Part shown: positions 17,628 to 27,021 of the stretch, piece after piece
How the letters are laid out: each line of letters begins with the position of its first letter
Numbering within the stretch: the stretch's first letter is position 1
Assembly: GCF_036227325.1 (NCBI RefSeq)
Contig: NZ_CP109467.1
Span: forward strand, 186,001 to 250,000
Reading direction: 5' to 3'
DNA length: 64,000 nt
Source: Streptomyces sp. NBC_01465
GTDB lineage: Bacteria > Actinomycetota > Actinomycetes > Streptomycetales > Streptomycetaceae
Notes under the pieces: generated by a model
The model's database searches: none
Seen by the model: only the letters and a program-made list of their open reading frames with translations
Told to the model about the DNA's origin: nothing
Made by a program: the position numbers and the translations under genes

Positions 17628-20252
17628 ATGCCGTCGAGCGGGAACAAGGGGCAGGGACCGGAGTCCGGGCCGAATCGGCGTGCCGTGGTGGCGGCGGGGC
17701 TGGGGACGGCCGCGCTGTCCGCGTCCGGGCTCTCGCTCCTCGGTGCGGGGTCCGCCGCGGCTGCGGCGAACACGGCGCCGCGGCTCGGGAAGGACGCCTG
17801 GCACCGGTACGTACAGGCGCCCGCCTCCACGACCGTCCGGCCGGTGAAGACGCTGGGCACCACCGGTCAAGTGACACGCCCCGACGCCCTGTTGAAGCCG
17901 GGCGGCGGTGTCACCGTGCTCAGTCGCCCGCAGCCGCCCGCCGCCCCCAAGTGGCCCGAGGGCACGACCGCCGTAGCCTCCTCCGAGCACGCGGGAAACC
18001 AGGGCAACGACGGCAAGCCGCGTACGTACGTCGCCGCCAATGCCATCGACGGCGACCCTGACACCTTCTGGAACGACGACACCTCGGCCGCCTTCCCCGA
18101 CACCCTCACCATCACCCTCCCCGAGGTGCGCGCCCTGCCGGGGCTGACGCTGATCTCCAACAGCGACGGCGTACCGCAGGACTTCACCGTGGAGACCTGG
18201 CAGGACGGGGCGTGGACACAGGCGGCCTCGGTCACCAAGAACGGCGTCGTCCAGCGCGCCGTTCCGTTCGACGCCCCGCGCACCACCGACAAGGTGCGCA
18301 TCACCGTCACCGCCGACCAGGATTCGCCGAAGGGCGCGTTCACCCGCGTCAACGAGGTGTGGCCCGAGCCGGTGGCGCCCGTCGAGGCGCCGAGCGTGAC
18401 CATCGACTTCGGCAAGGTCGTCGTCGGCTATCCGCGCGTGAAGTTCACCTCGGCCTCGGACAACAGCCCCGGGGTGCGGCTCGCGTTCTCCGAGACGCGG
18501 CAGTTCCTCACCGACCGATCCGACTTCACCCGCGCCGACCAGGCGGGCGGCGCCGGCAGAGGCACGGACCAGTTCGCGGTGCCGGCCAAGGGCGCCGACT
18601 GGAAGGACGTGAAGGGCTTCCAGTTCGGGGACAAGGTGTTCGCGGACGGCCTGCACGGCTTCCGGTACCTGAAGATCACACTCGACGCGCTCGACACCGA
18701 CGCACCGGCCGCCCTGCCCTGGGGCACGGTCTCCATCGACTCGGTGTCGCTCGAGTTCACCGCCTACCTCGGCACCCCGGACACCTACCGGGGCTGGTTC
18801 CTCTGCTCCGACGACGACTTGAACCGCTACTGGTACGGGGCGGCGTACACCAATGAGCTGGTGACCGACACCTTCCGCCGCGACGACGTCGATCCACGCA
18901 ACGCCTGGAGCGCCTCCCTGGAGGGCAAGCTGGTGCTCCAGGACGGCGCCAAGCGCGACCGCGATCCGTACGTCGGCGACCTCGCGGTCTCGGCCCGCAC
19001 CCTCTATCTGACCCACGACGACGCCGCCGAGGCCGCCCGCAACGTCCTCGCCGATCTCGCCGACCACCAGCGCGCGGACGGCTGGATCCCTCCGGCATCC
19101 ATCAACAACTACACGCTGCCGCTCTTCGACTATCCGCTGTGGTGGGTGACGTGCAGCTGGGACTACGTCCTCTACACCGGCGACCGCGCCTACGCGACCC
19201 GCTACTACCCGCAGCTCCTCAAGGTCCTCGACACCTGGTACCCGAGCGTCACCGACGACGCGGGCCTGCTCAGCAAGGGGCTCAACGGCACGGGCGGGTA
19301 CGGCGACTACGCCTTCCTCGACCGTACGGGCCGCATCACGTACTACAACGCCAACTATGTCCAGGCGCTCAACGACGCTGCCTCGCTTGCCACTTGGCTG
19401 GGCAACAGCGCGGACGCCGCGCGCTGGTCGGCACGGGCTGACAACGTTGCCAAGGCCGTCGACACCCATCTGTGGGACGAGGCCGCCGGCGCCTATCTGG
19501 ACTCCGCCACCGGACCGGTCCGCCATGCGCAGGACGGCAACTCCATCGCCATCACCGCGGGCATCGCGGGCGCCGAGCGGGCCGCCGCCGCGCTCGACCA
19601 CCGCGACCGGTCGACGCAACTCCGGTACGGCAACGCCTTCATGGACAACGACACGATCTTCGGCGGCGCCTCCCAGCGGGTCTACGCCTTCACCTCGTAC
19701 CCGGAGATCGTGGCCCGCTTCGACAGCGGCCGCGCGGAGTCGGCACTCGACCAGATCCGGCGCACGTACGGGTGGATGGACAGCCACGACCCCGGCATCA
19801 CCAACTGGGAGGGCATCGGTCCGAACGGCTCGCTGTACGAGGACGCCTACACGAGCATGGCGCACGGCTGGTCGACCGGCGTCCTGCCCGCGCTGACGCA
19901 CCAGCTCCTGGGCGCCACGCCGACCTCGCCCGGGTACGCGACGTGGGAGGTCCGCCCCAATCCCGCGTCCGTCGCCTGGGCGCAGGGTCAACTGCCCACT
20001 CCCCACGGCCCGTTGGGGGTGGAGTGGACGAACGGGAAGGAGTCGCTCACGGTGACGGTCCGGGTCCCCCGGTCCACCGCGGGCACGGCGGCGCTGCCGA
20101 CCGGCGGGCAGCGTGTGGTCGTACGCGACGGCCACCGCACCCTGTGGGACGGCGAGCGGGGCAGGGCCGGGGTTCGCCGGGACGGCGACCGTGTCGTCGT
20201 CCCGGACCTGGGACCGGGGACGCACACACTGACCGTGGTCCGCGTCGGATAG
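17628..20252 (+). CDS. exported alpha-L-rhamnosidase-related (GH78-like) enzyme with discoidin-like domain
   Basis: 874 aa, ATG behind GAAGGGGAG. A twin-arginine signal (NRRAVVAAGLGTAALSASG) leads to an Ala-rich cleavage region near residue 47. An F5/8C-like beta domain at about 120-245 (DGDPDTFWNDD) precedes beta domains and an (alpha/alpha)6 barrel at about 400-780. In the barrel, DGAKRDRDPYVGDLA matches the KRDR...GD active-site block of one GH78 subgroup, and NWEGIGPNGSLYEDAYTSMAHGWSTG matches the later family block. A C-terminal beta domain closes the protein. Expected role: releasing rhamnose from plant or microbial glycans outside the cell. The operator upstream ties it to the rhamnose locus. 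The exact bond cleaved is uncertain. Confidence 0.82.
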   Translation: MPSSGNKGQGPESGPNRRAVVAAGLGTAALSASGLSLLGAGSAAAAANTAPRLGKDAWHRYVQAPASTTVRPVKTLGTTGQVTRPDALLKPGGGVTVLSRPQPPAAPKWPEGTTAVASSEHAGNQGNDGKPRTYVAANAIDGDPDTFWNDDTSAAFPDTLTITLPEVRALPGLTLISNSDGVPQDFTVETWQDGAWTQAASVTKNGVVQRAVPFDAPRTTDKVRITVTADQDSPKGAFTRVNEVWPEPVAPVEAPSVTIDFGKVVVGYPRVKFTSASDNSPGVRLAFSETRQFLTDRSDFTRADQAGGAGRGTDQFAVPAKGADWKDVKGFQFGDKVFADGLHGFRYLKITLDALDTDAPAALPWGTVSIDSVSLEFTAYLGTPDTYRGWFLCSDDDLNRYWYGAAYTNELVTDTFRRDDVDPRNAWSASLEGKLVLQDGAKRDRDPYVGDLAVSARTLYLTHDDAAEAARNVLADLADHQRADGWIPPASINNYTLPLFDYPLWWVTCSWDYVLYTGDRAYATRYYPQLLKVLDTWYPSVTDDAGLLSKGLNGTGGYGDYAFLDRTGRITYYNANYVQALNDAASLATWLGNSADAARWSARADNVAKAVDTHLWDEAAGAYLDSATGPVRHAQDGNSIAITAGIAGAERAAAALDHRDRSTQLRYGNAFMDNDTIFGGASQRVYAFTSYPEIVARFDSGRAESALDQIRRTYGWMDSHDPGITNWEGIGPNGSLYEDAYTSMAHGWSTGVLPALTHQLLGATPTSPGYATWEVRPNPASVAWAQGQLPTPHGPLGVEWTNGKESLTVTVRVPRSTAGTAALPTGGQRVVVRDGHRTLWDGERGRAGVRRDGDRVVVPDLGPGTHTLTVVRVG

Positions 20253-20257
20253 GTGCC

Positions 20258-20288
20258 GGGGGAGCGGAAGCGGACCGGCCGCTCCCCC
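20258..20288. terminator. bidirectional hairpin between rhamnosidase-like and SurE-like genes
   Basis: A 10-bp stem (GGGGGAGCGG / CCGCTCCCCC) with an 11-base loop between convergent stops. Confidence 0.8.
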
Positions 20289-20295
20289 GCCACCG

Positions 20296-21345
20296 TCAGC
20301 GGTGGGACCGTACGTACGCGGCGAGCCGGGCGTCCTTCGCTCCCGTGTACGTGCGGTCGGGACCGAGCGGCGTCACGGTGACGTACCCGCGCTGGAGCGT
20401 CGCGAAGTCGGCGTCGCGCTTCGTCTCGGGGCGGCAGTTCTCCGTCGCCGGGGTACAGGCCGCGGCTCCGACGGTGAAGGTGTCGCCACTGGCCGTGTAG
20501 ACGTTTCTGACGAGCTTCTGCGTGCCCACGGCCGTCCATGCGGTGCCGCGGGGGCGCTGACCCACGGGCAGATAGGGGTAGTTGACGTTCACGACGAAGT
20601 CGGGCCGCAGCAGGTCGTGCCGGCGCAGCTGCCCGATGAAGCCGGCGGCGTACTCCCCCGTCTCCCGGTACGTGCGGTCAGCGACCTCCAGGGACGTCGT
20701 GACGGTCGGGTCGTACGAACTGCTGAGCGCGACCGCCGGGACCCCCTCCTCGATCGCGGCGAGGGCGGCTCCGACCGTGCCCGAGTCGTTGACCACAGAG
20801 GCCACGTTCTGCCCGTAGTTGGTGCCGGAGACGACGAGGTCGGGGCCGTCGGTCCAGCCCGCCTTGGCGGCCAGGCCACCGCCGAGGGCGAGGCGTACGG
20901 TGTCGGCGGGCGTGGCGCTCAGGGAGGCGGGGCCGCAGGGGGTCGCCCCCTTGCACACTCCGTACACCGCGCCTCGGGCGGGCGCACCGGAACAGTCGTG
21001 TGCGTACTCCGGCGGCAGCGCGTTCCGCTGCTCGACGGTCAGTTGACCGCTGGTGGTGGAGCCGGTGCCCGCGCCGCTCTGGTTGGCCCAGGGCGCGATG
21101 ACGACGACGTCCGCGCCTGCCGCGCACAGCGCGCGGCGCACCTCGTACAGGCCCTTGCCGTCGGCGCCGTTGGGGCGGGCCATCTGCATCGAGTCGTCGT
21201 TGCTGAGCAGTACGCGGAAGCCTGCGAGCGGCGGTGTTCCCCCGGAGCGGGCGGGCTGCGTCTGCGCGGAGGCGGGGATGGCGAGCAGGAGTGAACTCGC
21301 CGCGGCCGCAAGGGCGGTGGCTCTTCGGCTGGCACGTGGTTTCAA
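20296..21345 (-). CDS. secreted SurE-like 5'/3'-nucleotidase (acid phosphatase)
   Basis: 349 aa starting at TTG 21345; AGGAG lies 10 bases upstream and the downstream sequence is a clear signal peptide (basic start, AALAAAASSLLLAIPASAQ). The mature part has the SurE hallmarks: LLSNDDS (metal-binding Asp pair) near residue 47, GSTTSGQLTVE, LVVSGTNYGQN near 170 and VNVNYP near 253. SurE enzymes dephosphorylate nucleotides and short polyphosphates. Most are cytoplasmic and about 250 aa; this one is exported and carries extra inserts with four or more Cys. It lies between two rhamnosidases but has no palindrome upstream, so membership in that regulon is doubtful. Confidence 0.87.
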   Translation of the reverse strand: MKPRASRRATALAAAASSLLLAIPASAQTQPARSGGTPPLAGFRVLLSNDDSMQMARPNGADGKGLYEVRRALCAAGADVVVIAPWANQSGAGTGSTTSGQLTVEQRNALPPEYAHDCSGAPARGAVYGVCKGATPCGPASLSATPADTVRLALGGGLAAKAGWTDGPDLVVSGTNYGQNVASVVNDSGTVGAALAAIEEGVPAVALSSSYDPTVTTSLEVADRTYRETGEYAAGFIGQLRRHDLLRPDFVVNVNYPYLPVGQRPRGTAWTAVGTQKLVRNVYTASGDTFTVGAAACTPATENCRPETKRDADFATLQRGYVTVTPLGPDRTYTGAKDARLAAYVRSHR

Positions 21346-21461
21346 CGGACTCGTTCTCCTCTTCGCGGGGTTCAGGGGCGTGTCCCGGTCTCGCGTCGGC
21401 GGAGCCTAGATGACACGTGTCAACAAAGGAAGGGATTGCACCGCTGTCTTCTGGCCGAGCG

Positions 21462-21505
21462 CGGCTGCCGGGCCGCCCCCGTCACGGGAGGCGGCCCGGC
21501 AGCCG
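21462..21505 (-). terminator. strong terminator of the GH78 rhamnosidase gene
   Basis: Perfect 16-bp inverted repeat (21462-21477 with 21490-21505, arm CGGCTGCCGGGCCGCC) and a 12-base loop, 5 bases after the stop at 21511. Confidence 0.88.
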
Positions 21506-21510
21506 GTGTG

Positions 21511-24500
21511 TCACGCGGTGAAGCGGTGGCTTCCCGATCCGGCCTCGAACACGGCGCAGCCGTCCTCGGCCCGTACGAACTTCGCCCGGCCGCTCTTCAC
21601 CCGGTCGGGCCGAGCCGTGGGCACCCACACTTCGGCGGTGGTGTTGGGCGGCACGGTGCACTCCAGGACGAAGCCGCCGGACTTCTGCTGCCACTGTGTG
21701 GTCACGGGACCGTACAGGGAGGCGAACCGGGCGCTCGCGGAGGTGACTTCACCGCCGGGGCGAGGGCGGACGACGATCCGCCGGTAGCCCGCGCTGCCCG
21801 CGGCGATCCCGGCGATGTTGGTGTACATCCACTCGCCCACCGAGCCGTACGCATAGTGGTTGAAGGAGTTCATGCCCGCGTCCTGGAACGTGCCGTCGGG
21901 CTTGATGGAGTCCCAGCGCTCCCACATCGTGGTCGCGCCCCGGTCGATCTGGTAGCCCCAGCTGGGGAAGGTCCGCTGGTGCAGCAGCCGGTACGCGACA
22001 TCGGTGTGGCCGGTGTCGGTGAGGACGGGCAGCAGGCGCGGGGTGCCGAGGAAGCCGGTCGACAGGTGCCAGTCCTTGGCCTCGATGAGGGCGACGAGGC
22101 GGTCGGCCGCCGCCTTCCGCAGGGCGTCGGGGACCAGGTTCATGGAGAGCGCGAGGACGTAGGCGCTCTGGGTGTCGCCCTTCACCTTTCCGTCGGGCGT
22201 GACGTACGCGCCCTGGAAGGCCTGGCGCACCCGGTCGAAGAGTCCGCTGTACGGTGCGGGGTCCTCTCCCAGGGCGGTGGCCATCTGTGCGGCGAGGTCG
22301 GCGCTGTGCGCGAAGTACGCCGTCGCGATGACGTCCTTGGGCGTCTCGTCCGACACGTTGAGCCAGTCGCCGTATCCGCCGGCCGGGCGCAGCAGTCCGT
22401 CGCTGTTCTTCTCCAGGTAGCGCAGCCAGGCCTGGACGGAAGGCCAGGCGTCGGCGAGGACCTTGGTGTCGCCGTACGCCTGGTGCAGTGCCCAGGGGAC
22501 GGTGACGCCCGCGTCGCCCCAGCCCGCGACGCCGTTGCCGACGGTGCCGACCATGGGGGCGACGTCGGTGAACGCGCCGTCCGCGGTCTGGCCGTCGCGC
22601 AGGTCGACGAGCCACTTGGTGAGGAAGCGGGCCGACTCCATCGTGTAGGAGGCGGTGGGCGCGAAGACGTTGATGTCGCCGGTCCAGCCGAGGCGCTCGT
22701 CGCGGGCGGGCGTGTCGGTCGGGACGGAGACGAAGTTGCCGCGCTGGCCCCAAGTGATGTTGCTGTGCAGCTTGTTGAGCATCGGGACGTTGGTCTCGAA
22801 CTCGAAGGTGAAGGGTGCGGAGGTGTGCCAGACGCGCCCCGTCACGGCGCGCGCGGTCGGCGTCCCGGGGAAGCCGGTCAGCTCGACGTAGCGGAATCCG
22901 TGGGAGGTGAAGCGCGGTTCGTACGTCTCCTCTCCCCCGCCCTTGAGCGTGTACGAGTCGGTCGCGGCGGCCGAGCGCAGGTTCGTGGTGTAGAGCGTGC
23001 CGTCGGGGTTGAGGACCTCCGCATGGCGCAGGCGTACGGCGGTTCCGGCCTTGCCCGAGACGCGGAGCCGTACCGTGCCGACCATGTTCTGCCCGAGGTC
23101 GAGGACGAAGACGCCCGGCTTCGGCTGGGTGATCTTCTGTACGGGGAGCTCTTTCGCGACCCGCACGGGGCCGTCGACCTGGGCGACGATCTCGCCGGGG
23201 ACATCGTTGTCAGAGCTGCGGACCGCGAGCCAGGAACGGTCGTCGAAGCCCGGCGAGGTCCACCCGGCCGTCTCCTTGCGGGCGTCGTAAGTCTCGCCGG
23301 ACATCAGGTCCGCGGAGACGATGGGCCCGGAGGCGGCCCGCCAGTCCTTGCCCGAGGTGATGCGCTCGCTCGTGCCGTCGGTGTAGTCGATCTCCAACTG
23401 GGCGAGGAACGACGGGCGTTCACCGTACTGGTGCGGGCCGAACATACCGACGTTGCCCGCGTACCAGCCGGGTGCCACATAGGCGCCCAGGGCGTTGGCG
23501 CCGGAGCGGAGGAGTCCGGTGACGTCGTAGGTCTGGTACTGCACGCGCTTGCGGTAGTCGGTCCAGCCGGGGGCGAGCTGGTCGCGGCCCACGCGGCGGC
23601 CGTTGATGTGGGTCTCGTACAGGCCGAGAGCCGTCGCGTACAGCCTGGCCCTGGCCACCTTCTTGCCCGGGAGCCGGAACTCGTGGCGCAGTTGGTTGGC
23701 GGCGAACGAGGCGGCGACGAGGCGGCCCCACGGTCCGGCGCCCCACGCCGCGGCGACCTTCGCGGCCGGCCAGGAGGAGTCGTCGAAGTCCTGCTCGCGC
23801 CAGCCGTCGGACGGTTCGGTGTCGGTCGACTTCCACGATCCGTCGGTGAAGATCTTCTGCTCGCCGGACGCCGTGGTGACGGTGAGGACGGCGATCAGCC
23901 CTGCGGCGCCGACCGTGGCGTTGGTCGCGGAGACGGCCAGGACGTTGGCGCCGGAGCGCAGTTGGCCGACCACGTCGATGACGGCGGGGCGGCGCCAGCT
24001 GTCGTTGTCCGTCTCCAGGTCGGTGCGCGCCACCTCGGCGCCGTTGAGGGAGAGGGTGTAGACGTTGTCCGCGCTGATCGCGAGGACGGCCGCGGTGATG
24101 CCCTCGGGGAGATCGACGGTACGGCGGAACCAGCGGGTGGCGGCGGGGGCGCTGCTCGCCGGGTCGCCTTCGGGGAACCAGATCCACGAACTGCCCTCCA
24201 GCGACGGCGCGTCGGTGAGGACCGCTGGGGCGGCGATCCACTCCGCCGTCCACCCGTCCTGGCCCATCAGGCCCGTCTCCCACCAGGTCGGCGCGGACCA
24301 CGGGGACACGCCCCCGGCGGTGTCCCAGACCCGGACCGACCAGAAGTAGCTGGTACGCGGCGCGAGTTGCGGCCCTGCGTACGGGACGAGGACGGAGTCC
24401 GCGGAGGCGACCTTGCCGCTGTCCCACACATCGGGGTGCGAGAGGCCGGCGGAGCTCGTGGCGACGCGCACCTGGTAGGCGCTCTGGAGCTGCCCCGGGG

Positions 24501-24720
24501 TCTCCGAGACCATCGGCCAGCTCAGCCGCGGACGTGCCGCGTCCAGTCCGAGCGGTTGCTGTACGTACTCGACGGTGGGTGTGGCGACGCGCAGGGCGCT
24601 CGCGCCCGTCTGCCCCTTGGCGGCGGCGGACGCGGGGGCGGCGACGGCCTGTCCGGCGCCTGCGGTCACGGCGCCCACCGTGACGGCGGCGCTCGCCAGG
24701 ATGTTCCTTCTACTGATCAC
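21511..24720 (-). CDS. exported GH78 alpha-L-rhamnosidase
   Basis: 1069 aa, GTG start behind AGGAG. Tat-type signal (ISRRNILASAAVTVGAVTAG) cleaved near residue 28. Beta-sandwich domains, including a lectin-like WIWFPEGD region and a bacterial rhamnosidase N-domain, cover about 45-590. The (alpha/alpha)6 catalytic barrel follows with DTPARDERLGWTGDI near residue 660 (general acid Glu) and TTMWERWDSI near 930 (second catalytic Glu), matching the two catalytic Glu blocks of characterised Streptomyces GH78 enzymes. A C-terminal beta domain ends the protein. It releases terminal L-rhamnose from glycosides outside the cell, feeding the ABC importer encoded upstream. Its own promoter carries the shared palindrome. 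Confidence 0.95.
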   Translation of the reverse strand: MISRRNILASAAVTVGAVTAGAGQAVAAPASAAAKGQTGASALRVATPTVEYVQQPLGLDAARPRLSWPMVSETPGQLQSAYQVRVATSSAGLSHPDVWDSGKVASADSVLVPYAGPQLAPRTSYFWSVRVWDTAGGVSPWSAPTWWETGLMGQDGWTAEWIAAPAVLTDAPSLEGSSWIWFPEGDPASSAPAATRWFRRTVDLPEGITAAVLAISADNVYTLSLNGAEVARTDLETDNDSWRRPAVIDVVGQLRSGANVLAVSATNATVGAAGLIAVLTVTTASGEQKIFTDGSWKSTDTEPSDGWREQDFDDSSWPAAKVAAAWGAGPWGRLVAASFAANQLRHEFRLPGKKVARARLYATALGLYETHINGRRVGRDQLAPGWTDYRKRVQYQTYDVTGLLRSGANALGAYVAPGWYAGNVGMFGPHQYGERPSFLAQLEIDYTDGTSERITSGKDWRAASGPIVSADLMSGETYDARKETAGWTSPGFDDRSWLAVRSSDNDVPGEIVAQVDGPVRVAKELPVQKITQPKPGVFVLDLGQNMVGTVRLRVSGKAGTAVRLRHAEVLNPDGTLYTTNLRSAAATDSYTLKGGGEETYEPRFTSHGFRYVELTGFPGTPTARAVTGRVWHTSAPFTFEFETNVPMLNKLHSNITWGQRGNFVSVPTDTPARDERLGWTGDINVFAPTASYTMESARFLTKWLVDLRDGQTADGAFTDVAPMVGTVGNGVAGWGDAGVTVPWALHQAYGDTKVLADAWPSVQAWLRYLEKNSDGLLRPAGGYGDWLNVSDETPKDVIATAYFAHSADLAAQMATALGEDPAPYSGLFDRVRQAFQGAYVTPDGKVKGDTQSAYVLALSMNLVPDALRKAAADRLVALIEAKDWHLSTGFLGTPRLLPVLTDTGHTDVAYRLLHQRTFPSWGYQIDRGATTMWERWDSIKPDGTFQDAGMNSFNHYAYGSVGEWMYTNIAGIAAGSAGYRRIVVRPRPGGEVTSASARFASLYGPVTTQWQQKSGGFVLECTVPPNTTAEVWVPTARPDRVKSGRAKFVRAEDGCAVFEAGSGSHRFTA

Positions 24721-24743
24721 TACGGCTCCTGGTGAGAGAGAAG

Positions 24744-24757
24744 GTGAATCGATTCAC
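24744..24757. promoter_or_regulatory. LacI-type operator of the GH78 gene
   Basis: Perfect 14-bp palindrome GTGAATCGATTCAC. It starts about 7 bases after the -10 box of the minus-strand promoter, so it covers the expected transcription start; a bound repressor would block transcription. Confidence 0.8.
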
Positions 24758-24764
24758 AGCGGTG

Positions 24765-24794
24765 AACGTAGGTGGCGCACGAGGCGTGAGTCAA
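24765..24794 (-). promoter_or_regulatory. promoter of the GH78 gene
   Basis: Reading on the minus strand: -35 TTGACT (24794-24789), 18-base spacer, -10 TACGTT (24770-24765). It resembles vegetative-sigma promoters and lies between the LacI gene stop and the GH78 start. Confidence 0.65.
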
Positions 24795-24853
24795 TGTGCG
24801 TGCGCAGCTTTTCTCCGACCAACTCCCCATACATGCACTGGAGTTGAACCCTT

Positions 24854-25876
24854 TCAGGGCCGGGAGAGGCTGGACCGGCGGACGACGAGCTCCGGCTGCA
24901 GGATGACCCTGCGGTGCTCGTGGGGCTGGCCCTCCGCCGCTTCCGTCTCCCCCAGGAGGAGTTCGGCGGCCAGTGCACCCAGCGTGACGGCGGGCTGCCG
25001 CACCGAGGTGAGCGGGATGGCCGCGGCGGCCGCGAACTCGATGTCGTCGTATCCGACGATCGCCAGGTCGCCGGGCACGTCGACACCCGCCGCGAACATG
25101 GCCTGCAGTACGCCGAGGGCGAGCAGGTCGTTGGCGCAGAACACCGCGGTCGGCCGCTTGGAGAGCCCCAGCAGCCGGGCCCCGGCATCGCGCCCTGACG
25201 CCACGTCGAGACGCTCGGTCGGCAGCTCGCGCAGCGCGTCGGGGCCGAGCCCCGCGTCGGCGAGCGCGGTCAGGGCGCCCGTCCGGCGGTCCCTGACCTG
25301 GTTGAGGCTGGGCGGCCCGCTCACGTACGCGATCGAGCGGTGCCCGGCGTCGACGAGATGACGTACCGCCAGCGCCCCGCCCAGGACGTCGTCGACGGAG
25401 ACCGAGCACTCGGTGGCGCCCTCGGCGACCCGGTCGACGAGGACGAACGGGATGCCGTGCCGCCGGAAGGCCGCGATGTTGCGCCCCGTCGCATCGGCGG
25501 GCGTCAGCAGGACTCCGCGTACCCGCAGCTCGGCGAAGTGCGCCAGGTACTCGGCCTCCTCGTCCGGGCTCTGCGCGCTGTTGCAGACCATCACGCCGAG
25601 CCCGGCCTCGCGCGCGGCGCGCTCGGCGCCGCGCGCCACGTCCACGAAGAACGGGTTGCCCATGTCGAGGACGAGCAGGCCCATGATCCGGCTGTGGCCG
25701 GCCCGCAGCTGGCGCGCGGACTCACTGCGGACGTAGCCGAGCCGGTCGATCGCCGCCAGGACCCGCGCACGGGTTCTGGCGGCCACCGCCTCGGGCCGGT
25801 TGATGACGTTGGAGACCGTGCCGACGGAGACTCCTGCCGCGCGGGCGACGTCCTTGATACCCACCGACTGTGCCAT
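24854..25876 (-). CDS. LacI-family repressor, probable rhamnose regulator
   Basis: 340 aa. The N-terminal LacI helix-turn-helix is complete: GIKDVARAAGVSVGTVSNVIN at residues 6-26, then the hinge helix region ending ARQLRAGHS. The effector-binding domain, a periplasmic-binding-protein fold, runs from about 62 to 335, with GLLVLDMGNPFFVDVARG and the conserved C-terminal VGYDDIEFAAAAAIPLTSVRQP. It is the only LacI gene here and lies in the same direction between the ABC importer genes and the GH78 gene. The four palindromes around the locus are its likely operators, with L-rhamnose or L-rhamnulose as plausible inducer. It starts 34 bases after the binding-protein stop. Confidence 0.92.
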   Translation of the reverse strand: MAQSVGIKDVARAAGVSVGTVSNVINRPEAVAARTRARVLAAIDRLGYVRSESARQLRAGHSRIMGLLVLDMGNPFFVDVARGAERAAREAGLGVMVCNSAQSPDEEAEYLAHFAELRVRGVLLTPADATGRNIAAFRRHGIPFVLVDRVAEGATECSVSVDDVLGGALAVRHLVDAGHRSIAYVSGPPSLNQVRDRRTGALTALADAGLGPDALRELPTERLDVASGRDAGARLLGLSKRPTAVFCANDLLALGVLQAMFAAGVDVPGDLAIVGYDDIEFAAAAAIPLTSVRQPAVTLGALAAELLLGETEAAEGQPHEHRRVILQPELVVRRSSLSRP

Positions 25877-25910
25877 CGGACGGAATCCTCCCGAGGTGCG
25901 AAGAGAGCGA

Positions 25911-26993
25911 CTAGAAGTTGAACTGGTCGATGTTCTTCGCGTTGAAGACGGTCGGCTTGCCGAGGTTGATCACGCCGTCCTTGCCGATGGTGAAGCTGCC
26001 CATGGAGCCGGCCGTGAAGGTCTCGCCCTCCTTGCCGGTGATCTGGCCCGAGGACAGCGCCACGGCCGTGCGCGCGGCCAGCTCGCCGAGCTTCGCCGGG
26101 TCCCACAGCTCGAAGGCCTCGACGGTGCCGTTCTTGACGTACTTGCGCATGTCGTTGGGGGTGCCGAGGCCGGTCAGCTTGACCTTGCCCTTGTACTTGG
26201 AACCCGACAGGTACTGGGCTGCGGCCTTGATGCCGACGGTCGTCGGGGAGATGATCCCGGCCAGCTTGGGGTGCTCCTGGAGGAGCCCCTGCGTCTGCTG
26301 GAAGGACTGCTGGGCGTCGTCGTTGCCGTACGCGACCTTCACCAGCTTGATGTTCTTGTACTTCGGGTCCTTCAGCTCCTCCTTCATGAAGTCGATCCAG
26401 GCGTTCTGGTTCGTCGCGGTCTGCGCGGCGGACAGGATCGCGATCTCGCCCTTGTAGCCGATCTGTTCGGCGAGCAGCTGCACCTCGGTGCGGCCGAGGT
26501 CCTCGGAGCTGGCCTGCGAGACGAAGGCGTTGCGGCAGTCGGTCTTGGTGTCCGAGTCGTACGTGACGACCTTGATCTTGTTCTTCATCGCCTGCTTGAG
26601 CGCGGTGCACAGGGCGCCCGGGTCCTGCGCGGACACGGCCATCGCGTCGACCTGCTGCTGGGTGAGCGTGTTGACGTAACTGACCTGCCCGCTGGTGTCG
26701 GTGGCGGTGCTGGGGCCGGTCTCCTTGTAGCTGGAGCCGAGCTCCTTGAGCGCCTTCTCGCCGCCCTTGTCCGCGGAGGTGAAGTACGGGTTGTTGACCT
26801 GCTTGGGCAGGAAGCCGACGGTGAGGCCCTTCTTGGTGGGCGCGCCCGGGTCGGCCTTGCCCTCGGCGGCGCCCGAGCCGCCGCTGTCCTTCACGTCGTC
26901 CTTGGTGGTGCCGCCGCAGGCGGTGGCGGCGAGGGAGAGGGAGGTGACGGCCACGAGGGCCGCGCAGGCACGGCGGATCGATGACTTGCGCAT
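25911..26993 (-). CDS. rhaS: lipoprotein sugar-binding protein of the rhamnose ABC importer
   Basis: 360 aa. The N-terminus has a lipoprotein signal with lipobox LAATAC-GG near residue 26, so the mature protein is lipid-anchored outside the membrane. The body is a CUT2-type periplasmic-binding fold: TVGFLPKQVNNPYF near residue 59, a central VVTYDSDTKTDCRNAFVSQ and a C-terminal GEGETFTAGSMG-like segment. This class binds pentoses and deoxyhexoses. The neighbouring rhamnose enzymes point to L-rhamnose, as in the Rhizobium RhaS protein whose name is borrowed. It follows the second permease and precedes the LacI gene in one apparent operon. Confidence 0.9.
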   Translation of the reverse strand: MRKSSIRRACAALVAVTSLSLAATACGGTTKDDVKDSGGSGAAEGKADPGAPTKKGLTVGFLPKQVNNPYFTSADKGGEKALKELGSSYKETGPSTATDTSGQVSYVNTLTQQQVDAMAVSAQDPGALCTALKQAMKNKIKVVTYDSDTKTDCRNAFVSQASSEDLGRTEVQLLAEQIGYKGEIAILSAAQTATNQNAWIDFMKEELKDPKYKNIKLVKVAYGNDDAQQSFQQTQGLLQEHPKLAGIISPTTVGIKAAAQYLSGSKYKGKVKLTGLGTPNDMRKYVKNGTVEAFELWDPAKLGELAARTAVALSSGQITGKEGETFTAGSMGSFTIGKDGVINLGKPTVFNAKNIDQFNF

Positions 26994-27021
26994 GAGGGAG
27001 GTCCTTTGCGGTGAAGGGGTG

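Noticed and set aside
17100..20225. Minus-strand frame of 1041 codons opposite the rhamnosidase-like gene
   Set aside because: Only its last 125 codons (the VOC protein) have domain features; the rest is antisense to a Tat-exported GH78-like enzyme.
21436..24735. Plus-strand frame of 1099 codons opposite the GH78 rhamnosidase
   Set aside because: The opposite frame encodes a full GH78 enzyme with catalytic Glu motifs; this one has no recognisable domain.
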